Below the pieces are notes generated by a model, which saw only the letters and a program-made list of their open reading frames with translations, was not told the origin of the DNA and did no database searches. The position numbers were made by a program, and so were the translations under genes. From a virus, in the IMG/VR virus record IMGVR_UViG_3300001450_000155, positions 1-31,098 of that record: DNA of 31,098 bases; one strand, given 5' to 3'. Positions 1 to 7,321 of the stretch are shown here, in pieces. How positions within the stretch are numbered: the stretch's first letter is position 1; each line of letters opens with the position of its first letter.

Positions 1-574
1 CAAATTCTCTGATATCTTTTTTTTCTACTAAACCATTAACTGAGGTTAGAGTGTGTTTTAATCTTGTTGTTGTTTCTGTGCTACTGTCTTTATTTAACTT
101 CTTAAGACCTTTCATTTCATTCTCTATTTCTCTTTCGTCTTTGTGAGTTAACAATTTAAAAGTTACTTTATTTTCAGATTTAGGTAAAGTAAATTCAAAT
201 TCATTCTTTCCTTCTTTTATCTCTACTTCTTTATTTTTTAATTCAGTTAAATCAACTGTATATTCTTTTCCTCCATAGTTGAAGGTATAATCTTTACCGT
301 AAGATAGTATTCTTGCTGCTACCATAATAGCATTTTTATCTCCTATCAAAAGATTATTAAAATTAACTCCTTCTGTAATAATTAAAGCTTGAAGCAGTTT
401 ATCAATAACTGTACCGTTTGAAATATAATTATTATTAGTAAGAATATCTTCTTCTTTAGCTGTCATATACTTCATTTCTAGTTCCCCTTTACTTAAAGGA
501 GAATCTTTTGGGTATAGTAAACCTTTTGAAGGCAGTTGTACTGTTTCTGTGGGTATTTTAAATTGTGATTCCAT
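1..574 (-). CDS. T4-type baseplate protein (PF12322-like), C-terminus cut by window edge
   Basis: The reading frame opens with an ATG at 574-572 and stays open to the left edge, so about 191 residues are visible and the C-terminus is missing. The N-terminus (MESQFKIPTETVQLPSKG, then LLYP and LEMKYMTAKEEDIL) and the later segments LLIGDKNAIMVAARIL and SYGKDY match what I recall of the T4_baseplate family, annotated in T4-like phages as a baseplate hub subunit or tail-assembly protein. It would act in virion assembly in the host cytoplasm. It lies downstream of sheath and tube, separated from them by a terminator and a promoter-like leader, so it probably starts a new transcription unit. The ATG has an A/T-rich leader with no Shine-Dalgarno. 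The family call is from memory of its motifs; the exact T4 equivalent (gp26 or gp51-like) is not settled. Confidence 0.75.
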   Translation of the reverse strand, partial: MESQFKIPTETVQLPSKGLLYPKDSPLSKGELEMKYMTAKEEDILTNNNYISNGTVIDKLLQALIITEGVNFNNLLIGDKNAIMVAARILSYGKDYTFNYGGKEYTVDLTELKNKEVEIKEGKNEFEFTLPKSENKVTFKLLTHKDEREIENEMKGLKKLNKDSSTETTTRLKHTLTSVNGLVEKKDIREF

Positions 575-592
575 AAATTTTATTAAATATAA

Positions 593-615
593 CTTGTCTT
601 TTATATAAATATACG
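593..615 (-). promoter_or_regulatory. AT-rich promoter-like motif ahead of the baseplate gene
   Basis: On the minus strand this reads CGTATATTTATATAAAAG followed by ACAAG, preceded by TTTTT. It ends about 20 bases before the ATG at 574 and follows a terminator. The TTTTTCGTATATT part recurs ahead of the glycan island (29551-29576). The TATTTATA core recurs ahead of tube and sheath. The promoter role is inferred from position and recurrence. Confidence 0.45.
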
Positions 616-637
616 AAAAATAAATTATGCGACAAAC

Positions 638-662
638 AAAAAACCCGACTAAATGCCGGGTT
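638..662 (-). terminator. Rho-independent terminator after the tail tube gene
   Basis: Read on the minus strand, the sequence forms an 8-bp stem AACCCGGC / GTCGGGTT (one G-T wobble) with loop ATTTA, followed at once by a run of T. It lies about 25 bases beyond the stop codon of the tube gene. It is the only clear GC-rich hairpin with a T tract in an intergenic gap of this window. It probably ends the sheath-tube transcript. Confidence 0.85.
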
Positions 663-686
663 CTAAGATTTATATGTGGTAGTTTA

Positions 687-1088
687 TTAGAAGTTCAATA
701 TACAGTAGTCCATTGAAATAGTCATACTTAAGTCAACTACTTCAGAACTAGTCCAGTCATATTGACCAAAGTTTTTATAAAAATCTGAATAACCAGCTCT
801 ACCGGTTACTGATTCGTATGATAAACGAGCCCACTCCATTACTGCTTGTGCTCCAGAAGGTGTGATTGGATCATATAAAACAAGATCCATATCTTGCCAC
901 TCTCTTTTCCCACGAATTTTTCTATAAGAGTTAATATGATCTAACTTTATTACTTCGTCAGTAAAGCTCGGAGCCTTTACATTTTTTACCATAAACGATG
1001 GAATACCGTCTATAAAAAGGGCAAACCTATTTTGCACCTTTGGCTCAAACGCTCTGAACATTATTTCATTTGGGTCTAATACTGCCAT
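687..1088 (-). CDS. Tail tube protein (gp19-like)
   Basis: A 133-residue protein that probably polymerises into the inner tube of the contractile tail. The N-terminal half (NRFALFIDGIPSFMVKNVKAP, then INSYRKIRGKREWQDM) follows the gp19-type pattern: an NRF start, a short strand with a K-x-x-x-P turn, then an RKxxGxREW segment. The C-terminus ends in a strand-like MTISMDYCIL, also usual for tube proteins. At 133 residues it is shorter than T4 gp19 (about 163), and the segment before the last strand looks reduced. It lies 39 bases after the sheath gene, the classic sheath-tube order, and is followed by a terminator. The ATG leader is A-rich without a Shine-Dalgarno. Role assignment is supported by both motifs and gene order. 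Confidence 0.85.
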   Translation of the reverse strand: MAVLDPNEIMFRAFEPKVQNRFALFIDGIPSFMVKNVKAPSFTDEVIKLDHINSYRKIRGKREWQDMDLVLYDPITPSGAQAVMEWARLSYESVTGRAGYSDFYKNFGQYDWTSSEVVDLSMTISMDYCILNF

Positions 1089-1092
1089 TTTA

Positions 1093-1117
1093 TGTTTTTA
1101 ATTTATTATAAATAGTT
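1093..1117 (-). promoter_or_regulatory. AT-rich promoter-like motif ahead of tail tube
   Basis: The minus strand reads AACTATTTATAATAAATTAA in the 39-base gap between sheath stop and tube start. It shares the TATTTATA core with the leaders of the baseplate and sheath genes, about 20 bases upstream of the start codon. It could be a late promoter or only an A/T-rich leader; the call rests on recurrence. Confidence 0.35.
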
Positions 1118-1127
1118 ATTTATTTTA

Positions 1128-2852
1128 TTATGCTCCAAAAGATGCTCCTGTAGGTTCAACTGTGAAGTCTAGTACTATAAATTCTGCTGTTTTAGCTGGC
1201 TGTATAAATATCTGTCCAACTAATTGGTTTCTATCTACTACATCTGCTGTATTATTACTGTCGTCCATTGCTACTCTGTAAGCAAAAAGACCTTGTCTTT
1301 GTACTACTGAATCTAAGTATGGATTTACTGCTGATAAGAATTTATTTCTTGTATTTACTGTATTTTGTTCAAATACTAAGTTCTGTGCTTGGTTACCAAT
1401 AAACTCTTTTAAGTCTATTAATAATCTTCTTACATTTACTCTGTCTAAGGCAGAAGACTTAGTCTGTAAAGTCTTTTGACCAAATACTGCTATTCCAGTT
1501 CCAGGAAAAGAAGCTATTGGGTTTACTTTAGAGTCATATAAACTATCTCTTTGTGTACGAGATAATCTTCTTTCTGCTTGAATAACTCCTGCTAGTCCTC
1601 CTCTAACTAATCCTGCTGGTGCAAACCATGGTGCGTTAGCTCCATCAGTAAATGCATATACTCCAGGAATAAATGCTGAAGCTGGTGCCCATACATTCTT
1701 ACCTGTTGCTGAATCAGTTTGTAACCAAGGCCAGTATGCTGCTGCATAAGAACTGTTTAAAGTATCTGCTTGAGTAGTTACATTAGCTACAGAAGCTCCG
1801 TAAGCATGTAAATCAACTACTGCAATACAGTCTCCTCTAGTTTCTGCTAAGTCAATTAATTTATCGACTGTAGCACCGTGATGATTATCAACGATACCTG
1901 GTGCAGAAATTACATTAAATTTAAAGTCATCTGAGTTATTAAGTAAGGTAATAATGTCACTATAATCAGCCATTACTAATCCTTGACTATCAAGTGCAAT
2001 ATTATTGTTGAAGTTCATTCCACCTTTAACTATATTTCCTTGAGCTCCAAAGAACGATCCAGATTGTGCTATAGGTAATGAACCTGTGTGAGCTTCTAAT
2101 CTTCTTGCTCCATTATTACCAATATAGTTAATAGTAGGAAGATTAACAGCACTAACTCTAATATATTTTGATTTATTTATATACTCTCCAGAAGTAATAA
2201 TGTTGTCGTTATCTCCAGATATTGCTTTAGATTGATTTCCAATTACTTTCTCTATATAATTAGTAGAATTAGGATCTAGATCTACATTATTAAATGTTTC
2301 TAGAACAATTTTGTTTTTCAAGCTATCATCTCCTCTTCTTACTGAAACTGTAAAAGTACCTTTAGCATTGCTTATGTTTGAGATCTCCCATCTCAAATTA
2401 TCACTATTACCAAGTACTAGAGAACTATCACTACTTGCAGAAATACTGCTGGTAGAAGAACCATCGTGGTTGTTATAAATTATTCCTTTACCAATAGTAT
2501 CTAATTGGAAAGGCTGAGAGCTTCCATTTGTTGAAGCAGATATATGAGTGCTGCCTGCTGCTGTAAATGTTCCGGTTACTACTCTTGCTACTAATAAGCT
2601 ATTTCCTCCTTGAGAAAAATAGTTTTTAGCGGCTATAGAAGTTAAAAATTCTTGATTAGTTGAAGCTGATTCAAATGTATCTCCGAATACTCTTACATAT
2701 TCATTATAAGAAGTAACAGTAGTTGGTATTTCTACCGGTCCTTTAACTGCTGGTCCTATTATACATGCTCCTACTTCAGTTGGTGCTGGGGTTACAAAAG
2801 ATATATCGTTTTCTCTAGTAAATACCCCTGGGGAGATTATAGTTTCTGCCAT
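1128..2852 (-). CDS. Tail sheath protein (gp18-like)
   Basis: A 574-residue contractile tail sheath subunit. The N-terminus (MAETIISPGVFTRENDISFV, then an APTEVGACIIGPAVKGP segment) is the standard sheath start: SPGVxxxE followed by a G-x-x-x-x-GPA-x-x-G strand. The C-terminal part carries a VNVRRLLIDLKEFIG segment and a final QPAKTAEFIVLDF, both usual in the conserved sheath C-terminal domain. The middle, roughly residues 90-250, is Ser/Asn/Gly-rich and probably forms the variable outward-facing domain. T4 gp18 is longer (about 659 residues). The tube gene follows after 39 bases. The 111-base gap upstream holds two promoter-like motifs, so sheath and tube are probably expressed together as late genes. 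Confidence 0.93.
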   Translation of the reverse strand: MAETIISPGVFTRENDISFVTPAPTEVGACIIGPAVKGPVEIPTTVTSYNEYVRVFGDTFESASTNQEFLTSIAAKNYFSQGGNSLLVARVVTGTFTAAGSTHISASTNGSSQPFQLDTIGKGIIYNNHDGSSTSSISASSDSSLVLGNSDNLRWEISNISNAKGTFTVSVRRGDDSLKNKIVLETFNNVDLDPNSTNYIEKVIGNQSKAISGDNDNIITSGEYINKSKYIRVSAVNLPTINYIGNNGARRLEAHTGSLPIAQSGSFFGAQGNIVKGGMNFNNNIALDSQGLVMADYSDIITLLNNSDDFKFNVISAPGIVDNHHGATVDKLIDLAETRGDCIAVVDLHAYGASVANVTTQADTLNSSYAAAYWPWLQTDSATGKNVWAPASAFIPGVYAFTDGANAPWFAPAGLVRGGLAGVIQAERRLSRTQRDSLYDSKVNPIASFPGTGIAVFGQKTLQTKSSALDRVNVRRLLIDLKEFIGNQAQNLVFEQNTVNTRNKFLSAVNPYLDSVVQRQGLFAYRVAMDDSNNTADVVDRNQLVGQIFIQPAKTAEFIVLDFTVEPTGASFGA

Positions 2853-2868
2853 GTTAGGTTTAGTTTAA

Positions 2869-2892
2869 TTTATGTCTATTAATAAATATATT
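2869..2892 (-). promoter_or_regulatory. Proximal promoter-like motif ahead of tail sheath
   Basis: The minus strand reads AATATATTTATTAATAGACA about 20-40 bases before the sheath ATG. It resembles the other TATTTAT leaders, including a following AGACA also present ahead of the baseplate gene. A TTTCG lies a little further upstream. The promoter role is inferred. Confidence 0.35.
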
Positions 2893-2927
2893 GTAATAAT
2901 CGAAACACACCTTATAAAAAGAGTATT

Positions 2928-2950
2928 CGTTGTCTTATATAAATAGACTG
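2928..2950 (-). promoter_or_regulatory. Distal promoter-like motif ahead of tail sheath
   Basis: The minus strand reads GTCTATTTATATAAGACAAC, almost the same as the baseplate leader TATTTATATAAAAGACAAG. It lies just after the 85-aa gene. The GTCT/AGAC arms could form a weak hairpin, but there is no GC-rich stem or T tract, so a promoter fits better than a terminator. Confidence 0.4.
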
Positions 2951-2963
2951 CGTTATTCGAAAA

Positions 2964-3221
2964 TTATAGGGGTACAAATAAGCCTTTGGCTGAATCAAAG
3001 CTTCCTTTTCCATATCTTTTTTGTAAAGCTATAACAAGGTTCTTTTCAATCTGATCAGTTTTAGTAATAAAAGCCTTTACTACTTCAATTCTATTATCTA
3101 TAGATAGTTCAGTTTTCTTTATTTCTGCACATTCTTCATCGATTAAACTTCTTCTTTTTTGCAAATTTAATATTGCTTCGTTCTCTATTGGGTCTAGCTT
3201 TGTGCTTCTTTTTATTGCCAT
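2964..3221 (-). CDS. Small helical protein of unknown function
   Basis: An 85-residue protein, charged and probably almost all alpha-helical, with a coiled-coil-like stretch from about residue 12 to 55 (EAILNLQKRRSLIDEECAEI and onward) and a short C-terminal tail. No catalytic motif, signal peptide or membrane segment is visible. Its ATG overlaps the end of the glycosyltransferase-like gene 3212-3877 by 10 bases, so it is the last gene of the long run. The sheath promoter region follows it. Its leader (CAAATAATAAACA before ATG) is the A-rich type used by the structural genes. It may therefore be an old phage gene that the island was inserted next to. Function not recognised. Confidence 0.6.
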   Translation of the reverse strand: MAIKRSTKLDPIENEAILNLQKRRSLIDEECAEIKKTELSIDNRIEVVKAFITKTDQIEKNLVIALQKRYGKGSFDSAKGLFVPL

Positions 3222-3877
3222 TGTTTATTATTTGGTAATTTTAAATTAATATCCTGTATAACTTCAATATTATAATAATCAAATAGTTCTTTCCAGAGTA
3301 GACTACCTTCGTATTCTTTTGCTACCCACCATTGAAGTTTTTCATCTAATCTTATAGCTTCATTCATAAATCCATTTTGGTAGCTTGTAGTACCGTCGTC
3401 TTGAAACATCTTATCTATTACATACGGGTAACAAGTAAAAACTCTTTCATCCATTGCTTTATAATGAATATACCCGTAAACACATTCTTCCTTTGTAGTA
3501 TTGTTTAATAAAGGTTGATTTTGCAGATATGCTTTTCTAAAACTTTTACTCATATCTTCTTTATAAGTAACAATATCGGTATCTAAGTCTGGTTTAAATT
3601 TTACTATAGATTTATATTTATATGGATCATTAATTAAACTCGTAGCATAGAAAGTAGACTGTAAGTATGAGATTCTTTTTCTTTTGTGTTCAGGTTTGGT
3701 AAACATAAATCTAATCCTATTGCAGTATTTTTTATACCTTTCTAATTTTTTTATCCATCTTTCATTTTCTTTCGTTTGCCATGAGTGCACAAATAAATCA
3801 GTATCCTTACCTAAAAAAGGTATAATATTATCAGATAGTCCATAAAGGAACCCAGAAATAAAAACTGCTTTATTCAT
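3212..3877 (-). CDS. Glycosyltransferase-like protein, 'SGxL' family, copy 1
   Basis: About 221 residues. The N-terminal strand and loop AVFISGFLYGL (4-14), the FVHSWQ segment (29-34) and the KFKPDLDTD motif (93-101) match the layout of two other island proteins at 9628-10437 and 18477-19259. All three share an N-terminal xSGxL loop, an H-x-W or T-W strand and a later [RK]-x-D. This layout is known from glycosyltransferase-like proteins of capsule loci and large viruses, where the last motif may stand in for DxD. The frame extends back to a GTG at 3895, but the ATG at 3877 is preferred: it overlaps the upstream gene by only 8 bases and places the family motif at the usual distance from the N-terminus. 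Substrate unknown. Confidence 0.55.
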   Translation of the reverse strand: MNKAVFISGFLYGLSDNIIPFLGKDTDLFVHSWQTKENERWIKKLERYKKYCNRIRFMFTKPEHKRKRISYLQSTFYATSLINDPYKYKSIVKFKPDLDTDIVTYKEDMSKSFRKAYLQNQPLLNNTTKEECVYGYIHYKAMDERVFTCYPYVIDKMFQDDGTTSYQNGFMNEAIRLDEKLQWWVAKEYEGSLLWKELFDYYNIEVIQDINLKLPNNKQWQ

Positions 3878-4313
3878 AATTAATAATATAATCACTACAT
3901 ACTCCTAATCTACCTTCTATTTTATCTTTTTTATATTCTGGAAGTACTGCAATACTGCCTTCAATATAAGTGCCTGGGTTGGCCCACATAAAGCCTTGAG
4001 AAGTTATAATTACCTCATCAGTATCATGCCAAAAGTAATTTAAGTAAACTCCTCCTCTATCTATTTCTATTAACTTACTTAAAGCATCATAGTTTTTACA
4101 ATGAATCCATAAATGTCTATAGTACGTTTCCATAAATTCTATTGGTACATTGTATTGTGGTTCATCATGACCTAAAGCAAATTTACCTTTAGTAAACCAA
4201 AAGTCTACTTCACAGCTATATCCTCTGTTTATTGCCTCAGCTATATAAGAAGGTTTATTCTCTTTATCTTTTTGCTTACCGTTAATATTACCTCTATGTG
4301 ATATTAAAATCAT
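3870..4313 (-). CDS. Mini glycerophosphodiester phosphodiesterase-like protein
   Basis: A 147-residue protein that begins MILISHRGN (catalytic-type H6-R7-G8), followed by the metal-binding pair E35-x-D37 (YSCEVDFW) and LGHDEPQY (H49-D50). These are the first three signature elements of the GDPD / PI-PLC-like TIM barrel, in which the metal-bound active site cleaves phosphodiesters. Typical GDPD proteins are about 230-250 residues, so this is a short form that must lack several barrel strands. It starts 4 bases inside the end of the HAD-nucleotidyltransferase gene. In a glycan island it might process a glycerol-phosphate or other phosphodiester substituent. That role is inference, and activity of so short a form is uncertain. 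Confidence 0.65.
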   Translation of the reverse strand: MILISHRGNINGKQKDKENKPSYIAEAINRGYSCEVDFWFTKGKFALGHDEPQYNVPIEFMETYYRHLWIHCKNYDALSKLIEIDRGGVYLNYFWHDTDEVIITSQGFMWANPGTYIEGSIAVLPEYKKDKIEGRLGVCSDYIINYE

Positions 4314-5674
4314 TTAATGTTTTCTAAATAGTAATTGAGGTCTTCAGGGGTTCCTAATCCCCACATTTTTTCTACATTAAAAGTTCTAATCTCTTTAGAG
4401 TCTTGTATTGCTTGATTGAAGACAGGGCAAACATAAAATTCATTACTAACTCTTACATTTTGGTCAATCATTTCTTCTGCGTACTTAACAAAATCAGATC
4501 CTTTTTTCCAATAATAAAAACCTACAGTGGCAATATCTGATATAGGATTCTTTTCAGCAACTTCAGTTACTAATCCTTTTTTATTTACTTTAGCAAATGA
4601 CCATTTTGGATGAGTAGCTTTGAATGTAACTATGCCTCCGTCAGCATCTGTTTCATTCATTTTATACAGAAACTCGTTAGAATCCCAAACTACATACTGA
4701 TCTGAGTTAGCAAAAAATAAAGGCTTGTCATTATCTATGTATTTCTTTGCTAATAAAGCTGTACATGCTGCACCTTCTGTAACATCCTTAACTTCTACAA
4801 TTTTACATCCTGGGGTGATAAGGTTTAATAGTGTATCTAGGTTATATTTTTCTCTATGCTCTTTCTGTACTACGTAAACATAATTTGCTTTTATATTTAA
4901 ATTATCAGTTACTACTTGAATCATAGGTTTACCTTTAACATCAATTAATGGTTTAGGAAATGTATATCCTGCTTGTTCAAATCTACTTCCTGCTCCAGCC
5001 ATAGGAATAAGAACTGTTAAATTCTCATCTCTCCATGCTGGTGTTGATTGTCTTTCCCCCATATTTATTTTATCTAATTTTTTAGTAATATTTTTAAAAT
5101 TAACTTCGGATGGATTTTTAACTCTTAGAATAAAAGACTTACTTCTTGAAGCAGCTAGTAATCCGTACGGTGAATCTTCTATAATTAAAGTTTCTTCTGG
5201 TAAAACACTCATCTTAGAAATTGCTTTCCAGTATATTTCAGGATGAGGTTTTGGGTTATACACATCTTCACCGGATAGTATAAAGTCCATATATTCTGCT
5301 AATCCTAACTTAGCTAATACTGTAATAGCAGTTTTACGAATTGAATTACTACAGAGTCCTATTTTATACCCCGCTTTTGATAAACTGGACATAACAGATT
5401 GGAGTCTTAGGTCAGGTTCAATATCTCTTAACATTTCAAATGTAATAAGTTGTTTCTTTCTCCAAATATTATTGTGACTTTCTACAGGTAGTCCTTTTTT
5501 CTCTGAGATTAATTTAAGTTTTTGCTTTGTAGTTAATCCATCATATACAGCTAGATGTTCTGCCCAGTCAAATGCATATTCTCCTAGTGCTTGATTAAGT
5601 GCTTTAAAGTGTAAATGTTTAGTTTCTATTAAAACTCCATCTAAATCGAAAATAATTAATTTTATATTGCTCAT
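4310..5674 (-). CDS. Fused HAD phosphatase and sugar nucleotidyltransferase
   Basis: A 454-residue two-domain enzyme. Residues 1-205 form a HAD phosphatase of the phosphoglycolate-phosphatase type: motif I FDLDGV (D10, D12), motif II LCSNS (S109), motif III KPHPE (K142) and motif IV IIEDSPYG (E166, D167). Residues 218-454 form a nucleotidyltransferase with the nucleotide loop IPMAGAGSRF, then KPLIDVKGKPM, the metal-site segment NSDQ (323-326) and the C-terminal GTPEDL. The second domain is a close paralog of the separate protein at 14332-15063. The fusion suggests successive steps: removal of a phosphate by the first domain and activation of a sugar-1-phosphate by the second, though the order and substrate are not visible. 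The gene starts 4 bases inside the NeuB-like gene's end, so they are translated together. Confidence 0.88.
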   Translation of the reverse strand: MSNIKLIIFDLDGVLIETKHLHFKALNQALGEYAFDWAEHLAVYDGLTTKQKLKLISEKKGLPVESHNNIWRKKQLITFEMLRDIEPDLRLQSVMSSLSKAGYKIGLCSNSIRKTAITVLAKLGLAEYMDFILSGEDVYNPKPHPEIYWKAISKMSVLPEETLIIEDSPYGLLAASRSKSFILRVKNPSEVNFKNITKKLDKINMGERQSTPAWRDENLTVLIPMAGAGSRFEQAGYTFPKPLIDVKGKPMIQVVTDNLNIKANYVYVVQKEHREKYNLDTLLNLITPGCKIVEVKDVTEGAACTALLAKKYIDNDKPLFFANSDQYVVWDSNEFLYKMNETDADGGIVTFKATHPKWSFAKVNKKGLVTEVAEKNPISDIATVGFYYWKKGSDFVKYAEEMIDQNVRVSNEFYVCPVFNQAIQDSKEIRTFNVEKMWGLGTPEDLNYYLENIK

Positions 5675-6504
5675 TTAAATCTTCCTCTATAGTAATTGTG
5701 ATTAAATACTTGCTGGTCGTTGAACTGGTTGAGTTCTTGATATTGATCTTCTTTGGGTAGGTTACTAAACCTTTTTATATCAGACATCATTTTAGGAGTT
5801 ACGGAAACTTTACCGTCCCTAGTTTCATCTATATTAAGGATAGTAAAGTGTCTTTCTAGTGCGTCTATACCTTGAAATATGGCTAACTTTGATGACAGTA
5901 AATTATCCTCATGAGGGTTAGTATGATCACTTAATCCTACATTTTTAATATTCAATACATCTTTGTAGTAATTTATGTTCTGTAAATTAAGTTTAGATAA
6001 AGGAGTCGGGTATACACAGGTACATTGAAGCATACAGTACTCAATACCCATTTTATTTAAATTTTTAACTGTTTTTTTTATTTCTGCTAACGTTAAGCTA
6101 GAAGTAGAAAAAAATAACTTTTTAAAGTTGAAATATTTAAGTTTTTTACCGTAATCAAAAGCAGGTATAGAGTATCCTGATAGTTTTAAGTTATCATATC
6201 CAAGTTCGTTAAAAGCAGGAGCATGTTGAGGTACAAATATAGTAGTCATAGACTCTACTCCATACTCTTTACATTTTGATATAAAAAACTTTTCGTCTGC
6301 TCTTGATAGTTCGAGTCCTTTAAGTCTTTCAGATTCATTATCATATGGCCTGTAATCTTCGTATTCTTCTCTATACGTAAATGTAGAGGCTTTTATTGAC
6401 TGAATCTTTATTATATCACTACAGACTGCTGCTGATTTGATCATTCTGTCAAGCAATTCTCTTTTACCGTTATGATTTTGACAGAGCTCAGATATTATAT
6501 TCAT
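5671..6504 (-). CDS. NeuB-like N-acetylneuraminate / nonulosonate synthase
   Basis: A 277-residue TIM-barrel synthase that would condense phosphoenolpyruvate with an amino-sugar to make a sialic-acid-like nonulosonate. Visible family marks: N-terminal ISELCQNHNG (E6 and QNHNG 9-13), DIIKIQ (K33), LKLSGYSIPAFDY (substrate loop), FFSTSSLTLAEI (131-142), QCTCVYPTPL (160-169), GLSDHTNP (190-197) and ERHFTI (217-222). The C-terminal SAF antifreeze-like domain of classical NeuB (about 340-350 residues) is absent, so this is a short form; that domain normally covers the partner subunit's active site. A NeuA-like cytidylyltransferase in the same run (16024-16704) supports a nonulosonate route. It overlaps its upstream gene by 17 bases and its downstream one by 4. 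Confidence 0.85.
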   Translation of the reverse strand: MNIISELCQNHNGKRELLDRMIKSAAVCSDIIKIQSIKASTFTYREEYEDYRPYDNESERLKGLELSRADEKFFISKCKEYGVESMTTIFVPQHAPAFNELGYDNLKLSGYSIPAFDYGKKLKYFNFKKLFFSTSSLTLAEIKKTVKNLNKMGIEYCMLQCTCVYPTPLSKLNLQNINYYKDVLNIKNVGLSDHTNPHEDNLLSSKLAIFQGIDALERHFTILNIDETRDGKVSVTPKMMSDIKRFSNLPKEDQYQELNQFNDQQVFNHNYYRGRFK

Positions 6505-7321
6505 TTGTTTTTTCTATTACTCTTTTATAAGCTTTTTCTTGTGCTTCTATAGCAGTTCCTCCAATATGAGGGGTTCTTAATATACGTTTATCGTTATTAT
6601 CTTTTAATATAGTGTAAATCGGTGTATGTTCTTCTTTTATTACATCTGTAGCATATCCCAATACTCTATTGTTAACGATTGCTTTTACTATGTCTTCTTC
6701 ATCTACTACTTCTCCACGACTCGTATTAACAATATAGATATTTTTTCTGAATTTACCAACGTAATCTGCATTTATGTAATCAGTATTAGATTCTTTATAG
6801 TCTATATTGATAGATAAAAAATCAGTTTCACTAAAGAAATTGTCGTCAATGAAATCTGTATCTGCCCTAACTATTTTTTTGAAAATAGGTTTAGCTATTT
6901 TTTCTAATATTTTACCCAGTCTTCCGTATCCTAATATACCTAAAGTCTTTTCTTTAAGTTCTACTATCTTTTCTATTTGTCTAGGTAGTGCTAAGCATAA
7001 ATAAAGGTTATGTTCAGCAGTAGAGTGTATCTCTTCTAATATACTGTCATTCTTTATAGTTATAACTGGTATAGAAACGTTAATATGGTTATCTCCAGTG
7101 GAAGGAGTTAATATAGCTTTTACACTACTGTTTTCTATATCTTTATCTTCTATTATGTAAGAAAGATAATTTGGTGCTGCAAATAAATAATCTACTCCTT
7201 TTAAAATATTCAAAGTAGTCTTTGGTTGCCCTACCATGTTTATGCATTTAAAATTACCTTTTAAATAGTTAGTGAAATTAGGTAAATGTGTATACGGTGT
7301 TAAAAATCCAATCGTTTTCAT
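6488..7321 (-). CDS. D-isomer-specific 2-hydroxyacid dehydrogenase
   Basis: A 277-residue NAD(P)-dependent dehydrogenase. The cofactor-binding region is clear: STAEHNLYLCLALPRQI (100-116), the Rossmann loop LGILGYGRLG with G131-x-G133-x-x-G136, then VNTSRGEVVDEEDIVKAI (R202 is the expected substrate-binding Arg) and RTPHIGG (H252 is the expected acid/base). The N-terminal substrate-binding half is divergent and short; typical members have 310-330 residues. It would interconvert a 2-hydroxyacid and a 2-ketoacid. Next to the NeuB-like synthase and an aminotransferase it could make a keto-acid building block or an acyl substituent for the glycan, but the substrate cannot be read from sequence. 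Overlaps by 17 bases with NeuB downstream and by 4 with the unknown gene upstream. Confidence 0.87.
   Translation of the reverse strand: MKTIGFLTPYTHLPNFTNYLKGNFKCINMVGQPKTTLNILKGVDYLFAAPNYLSYIIEDKDIENSSVKAILTPSTGDNHINVSIPVITIKNDSILEEIHSTAEHNLYLCLALPRQIEKIVELKEKTLGILGYGRLGKILEKIAKPIFKKIVRADTDFIDDNFFSETDFLSINIDYKESNTDYINADYVGKFRKNIYIVNTSRGEVVDEEDIVKAIVNNRVLGYATDVIKEEHTPIYTILKDNNDKRILRTPHIGGTAIEAQEKAYKRVIEKTNEYNI

Noticed and set aside
575-686. tRNA or small RNA gene in the gap
   Set aside because: Only a terminator hairpin and an AT-rich leader are seen; there is no cloverleaf-like pairing.
604-2945. TATAAATA (T4 late-promoter consensus) on the plus strand at 604-611, 1107-1114 and 2938-2945
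   Set aside because: All three read away from the genes and no plus-strand gene follows. The reverse complement TATTTATA on the coding strand is instead treated as part of a candidate promoter motif.
2930-2948. Inverted repeat GTCT...AGAC after the 85-aa gene as a terminator
   Set aside because: The stem is only 4 bp and AT-rich, and no T tract follows on the minus strand.
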